A stretch of 64,000 nucleotides of DNA from Pseudomonadales bacterium (GTDB taxonomy: Bacteria > Pseudomonadota > Gammaproteobacteria > Pseudomonadales > Azotimanducaceae), in assembly GCA_012103505.1 (NCBI GenBank), contig WLWP01000001.1, positions 4,216,001-4,280,000 of the forward strand, in the 5' to 3' direction. The position numbers were made by a program, and so were the translations under genes. Under the pieces are notes generated by a model that saw only the letters and a list, made by a program, of their open reading frames with translations, ran no database searches and had not been told where the DNA came from. Positions 44,819-54,366 of this stretch are shown here, piece by piece (position 1 is the stretch's first letter; every line of letters starts with the position of its first letter).

Positions 44819-46987
44819 ATGATGCAACGACATGCGCTTTTGAATTTGGTCGGGACCCTGATGTACGTGGCTTTGTTTGTCACAGTAATTCTGATCATTG
44901 GAACATTGAAGTGGGATTCGCTCGCCTCAGGTGGACTTATCCTCGATGACATGCAGCGATTCTACCCGTCCATTTTTACTGACTACAGCTACACCACTTA
45001 CGCAAGTGTCTATTCGGCGATCAATTCAACTCTCTACCAGCCAAGCTTGGTGCGATTTACCTATCTAGGGGTCATAGGCTTGGTTTCGGTTCTCACTTAC
45101 GCCCTTCTACTCAACCTTACTAGCGAGAAACTTCCTGCCTACTTAATCGCGTTGTTGGCGAGCCTTGCGCCAACAAGCACGATAACCATATTGTTTATCA
45201 ATGGGACGTACAACGCACTCTTTCTTGTGCCTTACTTGTTAGGTGTGATTGGTCTGATTAGGTTTTTCAAAAACCATAACGGGGTGGCTCTGCCAGTACA
45301 GGCCGGGCTGTTCTTCTTATCAGCGATCGCGATTGGGATTTCAGTCGAACTCACTACTAACGGACTACTCTTGCCGCTCGCTGTCACTTTACTGCCGTGG
45401 TGGCGAAGCCAACTCTTTCTGAAGAGCAGACGCCAATTTGCGATCTACGGAGTAGTCTATTTAGGTATCGCAGGGTTCTTTATTACGAATCGTGCGTTAG
45501 CGATGTTTGGTCATCCATACGCTGGTATGGAAGGGAGATTGAGTTTCGACTTTGAAACACTCTGGGTCCATGCAGTAGAGCTTGTTGCGAACGTCTTTAA
45601 CAGCTACTTCATTAACTACCTGAACACAGGAACACTTTACAATCTCGAGGTAGCGAGTCCGGGATTCTACGTAGTGATAATCCTATCGTCTTTAGTCGGA
45701 GCTGGCGCAATATTGGCCGTATTCTCCCAATGGTTCCGAGAAGTTTTGCTTGCTCGAAGTTCCTATCTTCTAGCGGCGCTTTTTGTTTCGTTTGCGATAG
45801 TCCTCGCGGTCGGGCCCTTAGCACCCAACACTCGACTGCACCTATGGCACTACTACCTGCCTGCATATGGAATTGCCATACTCATTGCGATAGTTCTTCG
45901 GTCGTTTTTACCGAAGATTCTCTTCTTTGCAGGGGTCTTGGGGTTGATTGGGTTATCGATCCTGCGGATTTCAGAGCAGGTTGTATTCTACGATAGAACG
46001 TTTACTAGCCAGGATGTCCTGGCAGAAAACATTCGGCGGGTTAGTCCGAGTTGGCCTGTTGGTAGCACAATCATTATAGAAACAGACTACATCCCTTTTC
46101 TGTCAGGGTTTGGCCAACTTGGAGGCCAGAGGGACTTAGGCTTTCTTAAATTTCAGTCCACTCGTCATGATATTAAGAAAGCGGCAATCGCTACCCCTTC
46201 GAAAGTTCGTGCCATCATGCAGGGCTACGCAATAGCTGGTCCTATTAAACTCTACCGTTACTCTTTTGGAGATGGTGAGTTCGGCGAGTTAGAAACACTG
46301 CTCTTTGATAACGGGGAGGCGCTTCGCGCCTATAACACGTCAGGTCCGAAACCAATATTGTTGATGTCCGGTGCTCACCAGGATGTGAGACAGTATCTAA
46401 AAGACAACTCGGTTCAACTGCACAACTACCTCTATTTACGTAGTGGCAAGATTAACACGGGAGTTCAGTACACGGGAGAGTCAACAAAGTTTGACGGCGA
46501 CAAATTTGTCTCAAGGCAATTTGAAGTCCCGGATGAGACGTCAATTCTCACTTATGAATTCGTGTTAAAGAGTGATTTCGAGACTTGCGTCGATAACACT
46601 GATAAACAGCAACGGTGTCCATCGATGCCGTTTTTGAGCTCACCGTTTGCTCTTTACCAACCAGCTCCTAGTAAGTTGATGCTGCAAATCAAAACGTCCG
46701 CTGGTGACAAGTATGTGCATTTTGATATCGATCAGGAGAGATGGCAGAAAATACGATTACTTATTGATACAAAGAATAATGCGGTCACGGTTTTTCATAA
46801 TGATCAACTATACGAAATGGTTAGTGATGCCTCGCTTAACCTAGTCGGAACTCGCAGTCTGGCGATTGGCAAAGGATACCGACAGCGTTTTTGGACTGGT
46901 CATATTGGATACTTTGTCGTAACAAGTGACTCGAGCGCAGAGCCAGAAACACTACTTGAAGTATTTAGCAGTGAGAGAAAGAAATAG
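44819..46987 (+). CDS. polytopic membrane protein with C-terminal ConA/LamG-like domain
   Basis: This 722-residue protein has about twelve hydrophobic helices between residues 8 and 390. A long soluble part follows, whose end (about 560-710) has a beta-sandwich pattern resembling LamG/laminin-G-like lectin folds (WQKIRLLIDT, VTVFHNDQLYE, GHIGYFVVTS). An acidic DD pair after the first helix (GLILDDMQRFY) resembles the first-loop aspartate of GT-C glycosyltransferases. I read it as a possible periplasmic glycosyltransferase or glycan-modifying enzyme using a lipid-linked sugar, but no family is certain. Confidence 0.6.
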   Translation: MMQRHALLNLVGTLMYVALFVTVILIIGTLKWDSLASGGLILDDMQRFYPSIFTDYSYTTYASVYSAINSTLYQPSLVRFTYLGVIGLVSVLTYALLLNLTSEKLPAYLIALLASLAPTSTITILFINGTYNALFLVPYLLGVIGLIRFFKNHNGVALPVQAGLFFLSAIAIGISVELTTNGLLLPLAVTLLPWWRSQLFLKSRRQFAIYGVVYLGIAGFFITNRALAMFGHPYAGMEGRLSFDFETLWVHAVELVANVFNSYFINYLNTGTLYNLEVASPGFYVVIILSSLVGAGAILAVFSQWFREVLLARSSYLLAALFVSFAIVLAVGPLAPNTRLHLWHYYLPAYGIAILIAIVLRSFLPKILFFAGVLGLIGLSILRISEQVVFYDRTFTSQDVLAENIRRVSPSWPVGSTIIIETDYIPFLSGFGQLGGQRDLGFLKFQSTRHDIKKAAIATPSKVRAIMQGYAIAGPIKLYRYSFGDGEFGELETLLFDNGEALRAYNTSGPKPILLMSGAHQDVRQYLKDNSVQLHNYLYLRSGKINTGVQYTGESTKFDGDKFVSRQFEVPDETSILTYEFVLKSDFETCVDNTDKQQRCPSMPFLSSPFALYQPAPSKLMLQIKTSAGDKYVHFDIDQERWQKIRLLIDTKNNAVTVFHNDQLYEMVSDASLNLVGTRSLAIGKGYRQRFWTGHIGYFVVTSDSSAEPETLLEVFSSERKK

Positions 46988-46993
46988 TCTAAC

Positions 46994-48553
46994 GTGATCT
47001 ACATCTTTGCCCTGAACGCAGTAGCTCTAATATTCCTCGGTGTCAATTTGATGACGCTGCTAGCCGCGTGTGTCTACATTCTTTCAGCGGTTTGTCTAGG
47101 TAGTGTGTTGCGAGGAATCATTTATCGAGAAACTGAGAAGAATGGCGTGACGCTCATTGCTGATGGGCTCGTCGGCTCAATTCTGTACTCAGTCATAATG
47201 GGTGTGCTGTTTCACTTCACAACGAATCCCGAGTTATTTCAAATTGTGTGGGGTTTGTTTTTCGCCATATCGATTGGCTTAGCGATAGCGCGAAAAACAT
47301 ACTCGAGGGCTGAGTTAGGTGGCGTAATAAAGAATAGCAATACCGTTTCTAGTGTCGTTCATAGCGCAGCTGCCTTGTTATTGGCTGCGTTGACGACTTA
47401 TGGTTTTGTTGGAGACTCGAACGAACAGGAACCTCCAGTCACGCCAGAGTGGGGGCATCACCTCGATCGAGTAGTTCATCTGAATCGGGTGCCGGAGAGT
47501 ATGGCAGAAGATGGGTTGCCGGGTGAGGTGCTTGGCCACCGTGGTGTTCAGCTAACGTTTTTCCCCGCTACTTATCTTGTATCTCCGTTCAATGCAGAAA
47601 CCTATGTGGGCGTATACAAAGTCATCGTTTTCTATGCGTGGTTCGTACTTATGGCGTTGTTGTTCGTCATTGGTAAGGAGATATTTGGACTCCGAAGCCC
47701 CTACAGTTATGTCCTTTCCGTCGGAACCATGTTTTTCGGAGCGGTTCATTATCCGATTTTTTCGCTGCAACAATCGACTTATGCAGGGTTTCTCAAACCT
47801 GCCTTAGGTGCTTACCACAACACAACAATACTAGGCAGCTTTGTAGTTGGTATGGCGGGAATCTACTACTTCTACTCGGGAATCAAGAACCGAGAGCGAA
47901 GCCTAATTCTTGGCGTTTTCCTTGTCGCAGCTTCTTTTTTTTACAAACCCTCTTTCTTCACAATGTTAGCGCCGCCCATGGTGATTTTCCTGTTCTATAA
48001 GTACTACAAAAATCGATCTCGGAATTATCTTGTGAGTGTGGCGATTCTGTTCTCTGTGCCGTTAGCCTGGAATTTGTATTCCAGCCTGTTTGATTTGATC
48101 GAGGTTCCGTTGAACCCTGCGATCAGACCTTTCTACCTATTTTTTCGGTGGGCTGAGTGGCGTTTCCCAGATTTCGTGACGAATAGTCCTGTGTTGTTCG
48201 GGGTTATTGTTCTCTTTTGTTCGTATCTACTATTGATAATGGTAAGTGGTAGTGTGTTTCTCAAAACTCGGGCGTCCGAAATTCGCGAGCTTATCTGGTT
48301 TATCGGCGCGACGTTTCTGATGGGGAGTGTTTCAGCATTGGTATTGGTGGAAGACAACTCACGCCTTTACCACGGAAATTTTGCGTGGGGTGGCCATTGC
48401 GTTTATTTGCTCATGATGCCATTGCTGGTGTTTGGGTTTCAGAACGTTAAGAACGCGATCTATCGATCAGCGTGTTGGATGGTTTTGTGCCTGCACCTTT
48501 ATGGTGGCGTAGTCCATCTATTCTTGGTCGTTACTGAGGGTAGAATCGTCTAG
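46994..48553 (+). CDS. polytopic membrane protein, possible GT-C-like
   Basis: This 519-residue protein has roughly eleven to thirteen membrane helices and a GTG start 6 bases after the previous gene. A periplasmic segment at about 145-190 (PEWGHHLDRVVHL, GHRGVQLTFFPATY) holds histidines and acidic residues. It was not recognised as a specific family. Co-transcription with the 722-residue membrane protein suggests a joint role in assembly or transfer of surface glycan. A flippase or polymerase role is equally open. Confidence 0.5.
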   Translation: MIYIFALNAVALIFLGVNLMTLLAACVYILSAVCLGSVLRGIIYRETEKNGVTLIADGLVGSILYSVIMGVLFHFTTNPELFQIVWGLFFAISIGLAIARKTYSRAELGGVIKNSNTVSSVVHSAAALLLAALTTYGFVGDSNEQEPPVTPEWGHHLDRVVHLNRVPESMAEDGLPGEVLGHRGVQLTFFPATYLVSPFNAETYVGVYKVIVFYAWFVLMALLFVIGKEIFGLRSPYSYVLSVGTMFFGAVHYPIFSLQQSTYAGFLKPALGAYHNTTILGSFVVGMAGIYYFYSGIKNRERSLILGVFLVAASFFYKPSFFTMLAPPMVIFLFYKYYKNRSRNYLVSVAILFSVPLAWNLYSSLFDLIEVPLNPAIRPFYLFFRWAEWRFPDFVTNSPVLFGVIVLFCSYLLLIMVSGSVFLKTRASEIRELIWFIGATFLMGSVSALVLVEDNSRLYHGNFAWGGHCVYLLMMPLLVFGFQNVKNAIYRSACWMVLCLHLYGGVVHLFLVVTEGRIV

Positions 48554-48639
48554 GCCATACCGAAATGATCTCGTGGAAGGGTGTTCCTTACTATCAGAAG
48601 AAGGTGGCTCGAAAATCCTTACGTTCAGGAGGTGGCTCA

Positions 48640-49971
48640 TCACGATGAAGCGTCGGTAAAATCGTCTCCAGTACCAGTGTCGCACAAGCGAGGGTAAAGT
48701 TCGGCTTTGAGTACGTCGGTCAAGATTCCAGTGATGCTTGAAAGTTGCCTCAGGCATTTTGCATCGGGATCTGGGTCTTCGTGATCCATGTACGTAGTGG
48801 TGATGAGGTGACCGAAACTGGAAGCCCACTCAAGCAGTGACTGCGGTGACGCAAAAACATAACTTTGGTCTTCTGCGGTGAATCCTGCGTACAGGCTGTT
48901 GAGATCGATATGTAGAGGTGCTTGACGTGTTGTATCGTCAGATGGGGTGACGAGAGAGGTTCCGGGTTCAAACTCGCCGATCCAGTCTTGGTAGAGGGTT
49001 CGCACATAGTGAAGTCCGAATCGGTCATAAAAGCCTATAAAAAGCCAAGGCCGTACGTTGATTTCGATGACTTTCCATTTCCCATCTTTCTTATCGTTAA
49101 TGAACTCGATCATGACAAGGCCGCGCCATCTGAGCCTATGGACAACTTCCTGAGCCAGCTCTAATAGCTCCGGATGCCAACTCAGACGGAGCAGGTTTGC
49201 GGTGCCGAACGGGTAGGGTTGAATCACGTCTTTGATGCCTGTAGCAGCGATTCGCAGATGACCTGCTTCGTCGACGTACCCGTAAAAAGGGATCTCATCC
49301 TCCGCACGATCGAAAATAATTTTCTCCTGTACGACAAGGTCGAAACCATCAGCAATGCAACTGATCAAACCTGCCTTGAGTTCATCGGGTGTCTCACACT
49401 CTACCGCTTTGAGCCCAGCGTGCTTTGCATAGAATGTTTGACCGTAGTCTTTTACTGCGGGTTTGAATACACAGGGGTATATCATGTTGTCGACCACGTG
49501 GGGTATGTGGTCAGTGGCACTACACCGAAGTGTGTGTGGGCATATCGCCGAATCGCTCGTAGAGAGTAACTCGAAGCACTCGAACTTGTGGGCGACGTCG
49601 CTACGATAACTCGCGAACTCACGGTCCCCCTGGAGCACGTAGTAGCGGTTGAGTAGTTCCTCGTTGTCCAGAAACAGCATTAAGTTCGTATCACTGCTCG
49701 GGATTGTCAACAGTGGCCGACCGAATTCTGATAATAGGGCTTCACCAATCCTGATTAAATCCTGTAGCGCTTGCTTTGGCTCTGCAAACGGATTTGCTAT
49801 CGAGTAGTCTCTGCTGAAAAATCGTGAGGACTCCGACCACCAAGGCTTTGCGCCTTCCCAAGTGAACGAGATTGTGCGAAATGGAATGCCTGCTCGTCCG
49901 AGGCTACGGATTATGCCTAGAAAACAAATGTCATTGCCACGTATGACGATAACTGGGGGGTGTTGGATCAC
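48640..49971 (-). CDS. ATP-grasp domain protein (carboxylate-amine ligase type)
   Basis: This 443-residue protein has a pre-ATP-grasp Rossmann start (VIVIRGNDICFLGIIRSL), a central ATP-binding lobe with YPCVFKPA, and the metal-binding VIEINVRPW near residue 305. ATP-grasp enzymes usually form amide bonds through an acyl phosphate, so it may attach an amino acid or amine to a sugar acid or precursor. Its GTG start overlaps the methyltransferase stop by 4 bases. Resemblance to D-aspartate-ligase-like proteins is only general. Confidence 0.75.
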   Translation of the reverse strand: MIQHPPVIVIRGNDICFLGIIRSLGRAGIPFRTISFTWEGAKPWWSESSRFFSRDYSIANPFAEPKQALQDLIRIGEALLSEFGRPLLTIPSSDTNLMLFLDNEELLNRYYVLQGDREFASYRSDVAHKFECFELLSTSDSAICPHTLRCSATDHIPHVVDNMIYPCVFKPAVKDYGQTFYAKHAGLKAVECETPDELKAGLISCIADGFDLVVQEKIIFDRAEDEIPFYGYVDEAGHLRIAATGIKDVIQPYPFGTANLLRLSWHPELLELAQEVVHRLRWRGLVMIEFINDKKDGKWKVIEINVRPWLFIGFYDRFGLHYVRTLYQDWIGEFEPGTSLVTPSDDTTRQAPLHIDLNSLYAGFTAEDQSYVFASPQSLLEWASSFGHLITTTYMDHEDPDPDAKCLRQLSSITGILTDVLKAELYPRLCDTGTGDDFTDASS

Positions 49972-50729
49972 GAGTGGTCGATCAGGACAGCCATATGTAG
50001 CGGAATGTCATTGACCGGATTGAAAAAATCCGGATCGAGTTCGAGGTGCGTAGGGAGCACTCCGAGTTCTCGGATGGTTGGCATGTTAGTAAATCCGGCG
50101 GCACCGAGACGCTCGAAATAATCCTGCCAAAGCTTGTGAACCATCTGCACTGGAAGACGCTTACCGTCGCGACAAGAGATTTCGCCGTGGTGGCGAATAT
50201 CTCGGGAGGAGAAATAGCCCTTACCGTTGAAGTCAAAATAGAAGGGTGGGTTGAGAGACCGTTTGATTTGGGGGAATGCAGGATGGGGCACAGCAAAGAT
50301 GAATCGACCACCTGGACGCAGTACTCTTTTGACTTCGCTAAAGGAGCGTTCCATTTCGTCAACGTGCAAGTAGTTGTAAACGAACATGCCGAGCACCATG
50401 TCGAAAGAGTCATCGTCAAAGGGTAGTTCTTCAACGTTTCCAACCCTAAATCGGGAACCGTGGCCAGCTTGCTGATCCTGGCGTTTGGCCAATTCAATCA
50501 TTTCTTCGGAGATATCTAGCCCGTCAATCTGGCTCGCTCCCATATCTTTCAAGATACGAGCGCAGTAACCTTCGCCGCAGCCGATATCCAAGATATCGAT
50601 TCCTTGGACGTCGCCACACAGGTCGAATACAGGGGGTCTTCCTGTGAAATCGGATAGTGAATTGGGCTCTCTTCTTTCCCAGGAAGCCGCGTTCTTGTCG
50701 TAGATTTCCTGAGTAATATTGTCGTTCAT
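49968..50729 (-). CDS. class I SAM-dependent methyltransferase
   Basis: This 253-residue protein has motif I ILDIGCGEGYCARIL and motif post-I DGLDISEEMI, with the NVEELPFDDDSFDMVLGMF region of Methyltransf_11 enzymes. It probably methylates an O, N or C atom in the pathway of the coupled ATP-grasp gene. It is divergent from the diiron-enzyme gene at 50967 across a 237-base gap likely to hold promoters for both directions, though no strong box was found there. Confidence 0.85.
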   Translation of the reverse strand: MNDNITQEIYDKNAASWERREPNSLSDFTGRPPVFDLCGDVQGIDILDIGCGEGYCARILKDMGASQIDGLDISEEMIELAKRQDQQAGHGSRFRVGNVEELPFDDDSFDMVLGMFVYNYLHVDEMERSFSEVKRVLRPGGRFIFAVPHPAFPQIKRSLNPPFYFDFNGKGYFSSRDIRHHGEISCRDGKRLPVQMVHKLWQDYFERLGAAGFTNMPTIRELGVLPTHLELDPDFFNPVNDIPLHMAVLIDHS

Positions 50730-50966
50730 AGTTGTATCTGGTGCTTTGTCAGTTGGAGAGAATAGTGTTTTGTCTGAGCAGTGTCACTGCCGCGCGAGCT
50801 CATAGGCCGACGATATATTCAGGTTAGGTGTATCGGGCGCTAATAGTCTGGACGATAGTGGATAACACTTTGAGAATAACGCAAAATACAGGCCTCTTCT
50901 CAGTTCGCTAAAACATGAGTTGTAAACCCACCCCGGGGAGATACGGACATCAACGACATCAGACCT

Positions 50967-51719
50967 TTGGCCTCTGACTCACTTAGACTTGTGAACCATG
51001 GCTCGTGTAGCGAATTCGTGCAATCTTTGTTGGTAGACATCAAAGCACACCCCGCCTTGAATCACCCATACCTGGTGGAATTGGGTGCCGGGACGCTGCC
51101 AGATGTGACAGGTGCTATTCGTGACTATGCGCACCAATACTCGGTCTATTCGTCGTACTTTGTCGACTACCTCGATGGAGTGATCAAGGCTCTGACAGAT
51201 GAAGCCCATAAGGAGGAATTGCTTGAGAACATTGAAGAAGAAAAAGGCGACCCTTACGCGACTGACCGTGAAAAACGACCGCATGTAGAACTTTTCGATG
51301 AGTTTAAGAAGCAGATCGGTGTTGACAAGGCATACGAGTTAGCTCACCCAGCGTCGACAACAACTTTGCTGTGGCGCGATCTATTTCTGCAGAAATGCAA
51401 TTCAACGATCCCGGGCGTCGGTATTGGCGCCATTGGCATCGCGACAGAGAACATTGTTCCCCACATTTATAAGTACATCGTCAGCGCGATAGAGGAACAT
51501 TCGGATCACCCTAATGATGCGAGTTTTTTTTTCCGCCTGCACATGGATTGTGACGAAGGTCATGCTGAAAGCCTGATTGACGTGACGACGGAAATCGCAC
51601 AAGACATTGAGACACGCGAAGCGATTCGTTTTGGCGTTATTTCATCGTTGAATCTTAGAACGGCATTTTGGGATTCCCAGTACGCGCGTGCTTTGAGGAT
51701 GAAGCCTTGTCAGAATTGA
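50967..51719 (+). CDS. iron-containing redox enzyme, haem-oxygenase-like diiron (HDO) family
   Basis: This 250-residue helical protein has the HDO ligand pattern. NIEEEKGD is followed by His106 in RPHVELF, then TENIVPHIY (Glu161, His166) and RLHMDCDEGH (His192, Asp194-196 region, His199). Known relatives include UndA, CADD and SznF, which use diiron and oxygen for decarboxylation, oxidation or N-oxygenation. The substrate is unknown. The start is unclear: TTG 50967 is used, but a strong GGGGAG at about 50935 suggests an earlier non-ATG start. It overlaps the oxygenase gene downstream. Confidence 0.75.
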   Translation: MASDSLRLVNHGSCSEFVQSLLVDIKAHPALNHPYLVELGAGTLPDVTGAIRDYAHQYSVYSSYFVDYLDGVIKALTDEAHKEELLENIEEEKGDPYATDREKRPHVELFDEFKKQIGVDKAYELAHPASTTTLLWRDLFLQKCNSTIPGVGIGAIGIATENIVPHIYKYIVSAIEEHSDHPNDASFFFRLHMDCDEGHAESLIDVTTEIAQDIETREAIRFGVISSLNLRTAFWDSQYARALRMKPCQN

Positions 51720-52483
51720 GCCACATCATCGCGGAAGCCACCGTCAGGGTTGAGTCGATTGAAGATTTTTGCTTGGAGACAGTGGCGCCAATCCTGAAGC
51801 AGTGGGATTTCTGCAGAATAACTGGTCTCGTTACTGAAGAACAGGCGAAGCAAAGTCTTGATGCCGTTGCGGCGACTTTCTCGGACATCGTTGATCATCC
51901 TGTCACAGGAGAAGCTGCCAGTGACGTCATGACCAACTTCCAGAAGATGTCGATCGGGCGTGCACGCCATGGCGGCGTTGATCGGCCAAGGTTTATGCGT
52001 ACGCTTTACAATCCAGTGTGGTGTGATGACATCTACAAAATGCGTGACAATTTCACAGCGCTGGCGCAGGTCCGAAACATCTTGTCCGGCATGCCCAGGG
52101 ACTTTGCTATTGCAAGAGTCGAAGACGATGTGTGGACAGCAGCGCGTATTCATCATTTCCCTTCAGGGGGAGGCTTCATGGTAGATCACAAGGACACGGT
52201 TCTACCGAAAATGCTTAAAGAAAATGATTTCTCTGGCGAGTACTACCAACTGTTGCTGTTGTTGAGTCAGAAGGGCGAAGACTTTGAAACTGGTGGAGGT
52301 ACAGTGGAGCTAAATGGCGAGATGATCGAGTACGAGGACTACACTTTGAGAGGTGATATTTTAGTTTATAACGGTTCGACGGTGCATGGTGTCAATGATA
52401 TTGATCCTCACCTTCGTTACGTACAGTCTTCGCCTGCAGGTCGTTACTCGGCGCTGGCAACGTTGTTCAAAAAACTGGGCTGA
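51668..52483 (+). CDS. 2-oxoglutarate/Fe(II)-dependent oxygenase family protein
   Basis: This 271-residue cupin-type oxygenase has the iron facial triad His174-x-Asp176 (VDHKD) and His240 (STVHGV), with Arg259 as likely 2OG anchor. It probably hydroxylates or otherwise oxidises a pathway intermediate. Only TTG starts are available: 51668, 51707 and 51716, the last two overlapping the preceding stop at 51717. It is likely coupled to the HDO gene. Two oxidative enzymes in tandem are unusual in a polysaccharide locus. Confidence 0.75.
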   Translation: MGFPVRACFEDEALSELSHIIAEATVRVESIEDFCLETVAPILKQWDFCRITGLVTEEQAKQSLDAVAATFSDIVDHPVTGEAASDVMTNFQKMSIGRARHGGVDRPRFMRTLYNPVWCDDIYKMRDNFTALAQVRNILSGMPRDFAIARVEDDVWTAARIHHFPSGGGFMVDHKDTVLPKMLKENDFSGEYYQLLLLLSQKGEDFETGGGTVELNGEMIEYEDYTLRGDILVYNGSTVHGVNDIDPHLRYVQSSPAGRYSALATLFKKLG

Positions 52484-52485
52484 CG

Positions 52486-53376
52486 GTGGAAGCGCTAGCT
52501 GGCAGACTCAGTGATATTGGTAATCGCTGTCCAGGATGCGGTTCTTCACCGGACTTTAAGCCGCTGTTCCCGATCTCTGAAGAGAATGATGTATTTTTTT
52601 TTGAATGTACTCACTGCGGCATCGGCACTGCCAATAAACTTCCAAAAGACGACTTGGTTTTGGAGCTCTATGAACCCAAGAACTATGTGTCTTCGCTGAC
52701 CAATGAGACCAGTCTCTCCAAGCGCTGTGCCGAGCGGATTCTTCCACACATTAGTGTTTTTGACCCAACGGGTGACTTTCGGATTCTCGATTATGGCGGT
52801 GGCAACGGGAATCTCTCTAAGCAACTGATAGAAATGCTGTCCGAGAACTATCCCGATCTCCGATTAACTTCTGCGGTAGTGGATCTTTACCAGCGAAATG
52901 ATGACGGACCGATTAGTTTTGTGACTGCGGACGAGTTTCTGCAGTCCAGCGATACATATGATTTGGTAATAGCCAGCGCAATCCTTGAGCATCTCGTAGA
53001 TGTGAAAACAGTTATGGATAGGTTGATAGAATGCGGTAATCCGCGCGCTATTTTCTATGCCAGAACTCCATATGAGGTGCCCATCTCTAGAATAATTGGG
53101 CGGTCGATCATTCGGTGGCCGCGTCACCTGCACGACATGGGACCGGCGTATTGGAGCCATTTAGAGGAGGTTTATGATGGACGATTCCGCATCGTCAAGT
53201 CACGGACTTCCCTTGTTGAAACCAGCTTCGCAACGCGTCCGGTACGCACGTTCATTGCGTACGTTATGAAAGCCCCTTCGCACCTTGAGTCGTTTTTCCG
53301 TGGGAATGCCAACAAGTTCTTCTGGAAACTGGTCGGTGGATGGGAAGTGATCGCCGTCCTAAACGAAACCACTTAG
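52486..53376 (+). CDS. SAM-dependent methyltransferase with N-terminal zinc ribbon
   Basis: This 296-residue protein begins with two CxxC pairs, Cys15/Cys18 and Cys41/Cys44, forming a probable zinc ribbon as in several sugar C- and O-methyltransferases. Motif I is ILDYGGGNGNLS (about 98-109), with LVIASAILEHL further on. A GTG start follows the oxygenase by 2 bases. It ends 5 bases before the next gene. A sugar or lipid-linked substrate is likely, but target and site are unknown. Confidence 0.85.
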   Translation: MEALAGRLSDIGNRCPGCGSSPDFKPLFPISEENDVFFFECTHCGIGTANKLPKDDLVLELYEPKNYVSSLTNETSLSKRCAERILPHISVFDPTGDFRILDYGGGNGNLSKQLIEMLSENYPDLRLTSAVVDLYQRNDDGPISFVTADEFLQSSDTYDLVIASAILEHLVDVKTVMDRLIECGNPRAIFYARTPYEVPISRIIGRSIIRWPRHLHDMGPAYWSHLEEVYDGRFRIVKSRTSLVETSFATRPVRTFIAYVMKAPSHLESFFRGNANKFFWKLVGGWEVIAVLNETT

Positions 53377-53381
53377 TCTTT

Positions 53382-54332
53382 ATGGACGTCTCCATTGTCG
53401 TTCCTTGCTACAATTCAGCGGCGTCCGTACCGCTGCTGGCAGAACGGATTGACGAAGTGCTGGACGCGATGTCGTGCCAGTGGGAACTAATCCTGATTTA
53501 TGATTTTTCCCGTGATAACACCTGGGAGGCTATCTCTTCCATTCAACTAAAGTCTGGAGAAGTGGTTTCGGTTGAACTAGCAAGAAATGTTGGTCAGCAA
53601 TCGGCTGTGATGTGCGGCTTTGAGATGGCGCGGGGCAAGTACATCGTGACCATGGACGATGACCTACAGCATGATCCCGAGCATATTCCTCATATGCTCG
53701 AAAAGTTAAAAACTGAAGATCTTGATGTGGTCATGGCCTATCTGAAACCGACAACTGAGCAACGCACTTGGGTTCGTAATGTTGGGACCTGGATCGTTTC
53801 CTTCCTTGCCCATCACATTCTCTCTTTGCAGGAAAAGATCAACTTCTCAAGTTACAGAGTGATCCGTTCGGAAGTAGCCAAAGAAGCCCTGCGGTTGAAC
53901 TCACCCAGCCCGGTGGTCGGCTACGCGCTGCTGACGGTAACTCATCGATGTCGGAACTATGAAGTGCCGCTTCGTGGTCGACATACCGGTACCTCTACCT
54001 ATTCGTTGTTGGCTCTCATACGATACTTTCTGAACATGTTGTTCAACCATTCGGTGTTGCCCTTGCAATACATCATGGTGATTAGCATATTTTTTGTACT
54101 ATTTTCATTTGGTTTGGCTTTTATTTACGCAATCCAATATTTGCTAGGTGCGATTAATGTGGGTGGGTTCGCGACGCTGATCGTCGTTCTGACGACGATG
54201 TTTGGTATCGTCTTTAGCGTTCTAGGTATTATCAGCGCATATCTGCTGTACAACATCAGAACCTCGATGAAAAATCCTAGGTACTTTGTGCGCCAACAAA
54301 TAAACGCCCCACCTGTAAAAAAAGACGTTTAG
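53382..54332 (+). CDS. polyprenyl-phosphate glycosyltransferase, DPM1/ArnC-like GT2
   Basis: This 316-residue protein has an N-terminal GT2 domain (SIVVPCYNSAASVP, MDDDLQHDPEHIPHML with the metal-binding DDD) and two C-terminal membrane helices at about 235-300. This is the layout of enzymes that transfer a sugar to undecaprenyl phosphate. The usual VDDGS motif reads IYDFSRDNTW, so the first Asp is Tyr and Gly is Phe, which is unusual. The next two genes encode small ArnE/ArnF-like proteins that would flip the product. ATG 53382 is chosen over a longer frame from 53340. Confidence 0.87.
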   Translation: MDVSIVVPCYNSAASVPLLAERIDEVLDAMSCQWELILIYDFSRDNTWEAISSIQLKSGEVVSVELARNVGQQSAVMCGFEMARGKYIVTMDDDLQHDPEHIPHMLEKLKTEDLDVVMAYLKPTTEQRTWVRNVGTWIVSFLAHHILSLQEKINFSSYRVIRSEVAKEALRLNSPSPVVGYALLTVTHRCRNYEVPLRGRHTGTSTYSLLALIRYFLNMLFNHSVLPLQYIMVISIFFVLFSFGLAFIYAIQYLLGAINVGGFATLIVVLTTMFGIVFSVLGIISAYLLYNIRTSMKNPRYFVRQQINAPPVKKDV

Positions 54333-54366
54333 TGGTAACGCAATACCTCTTGGCGCAGGTCGTGGA

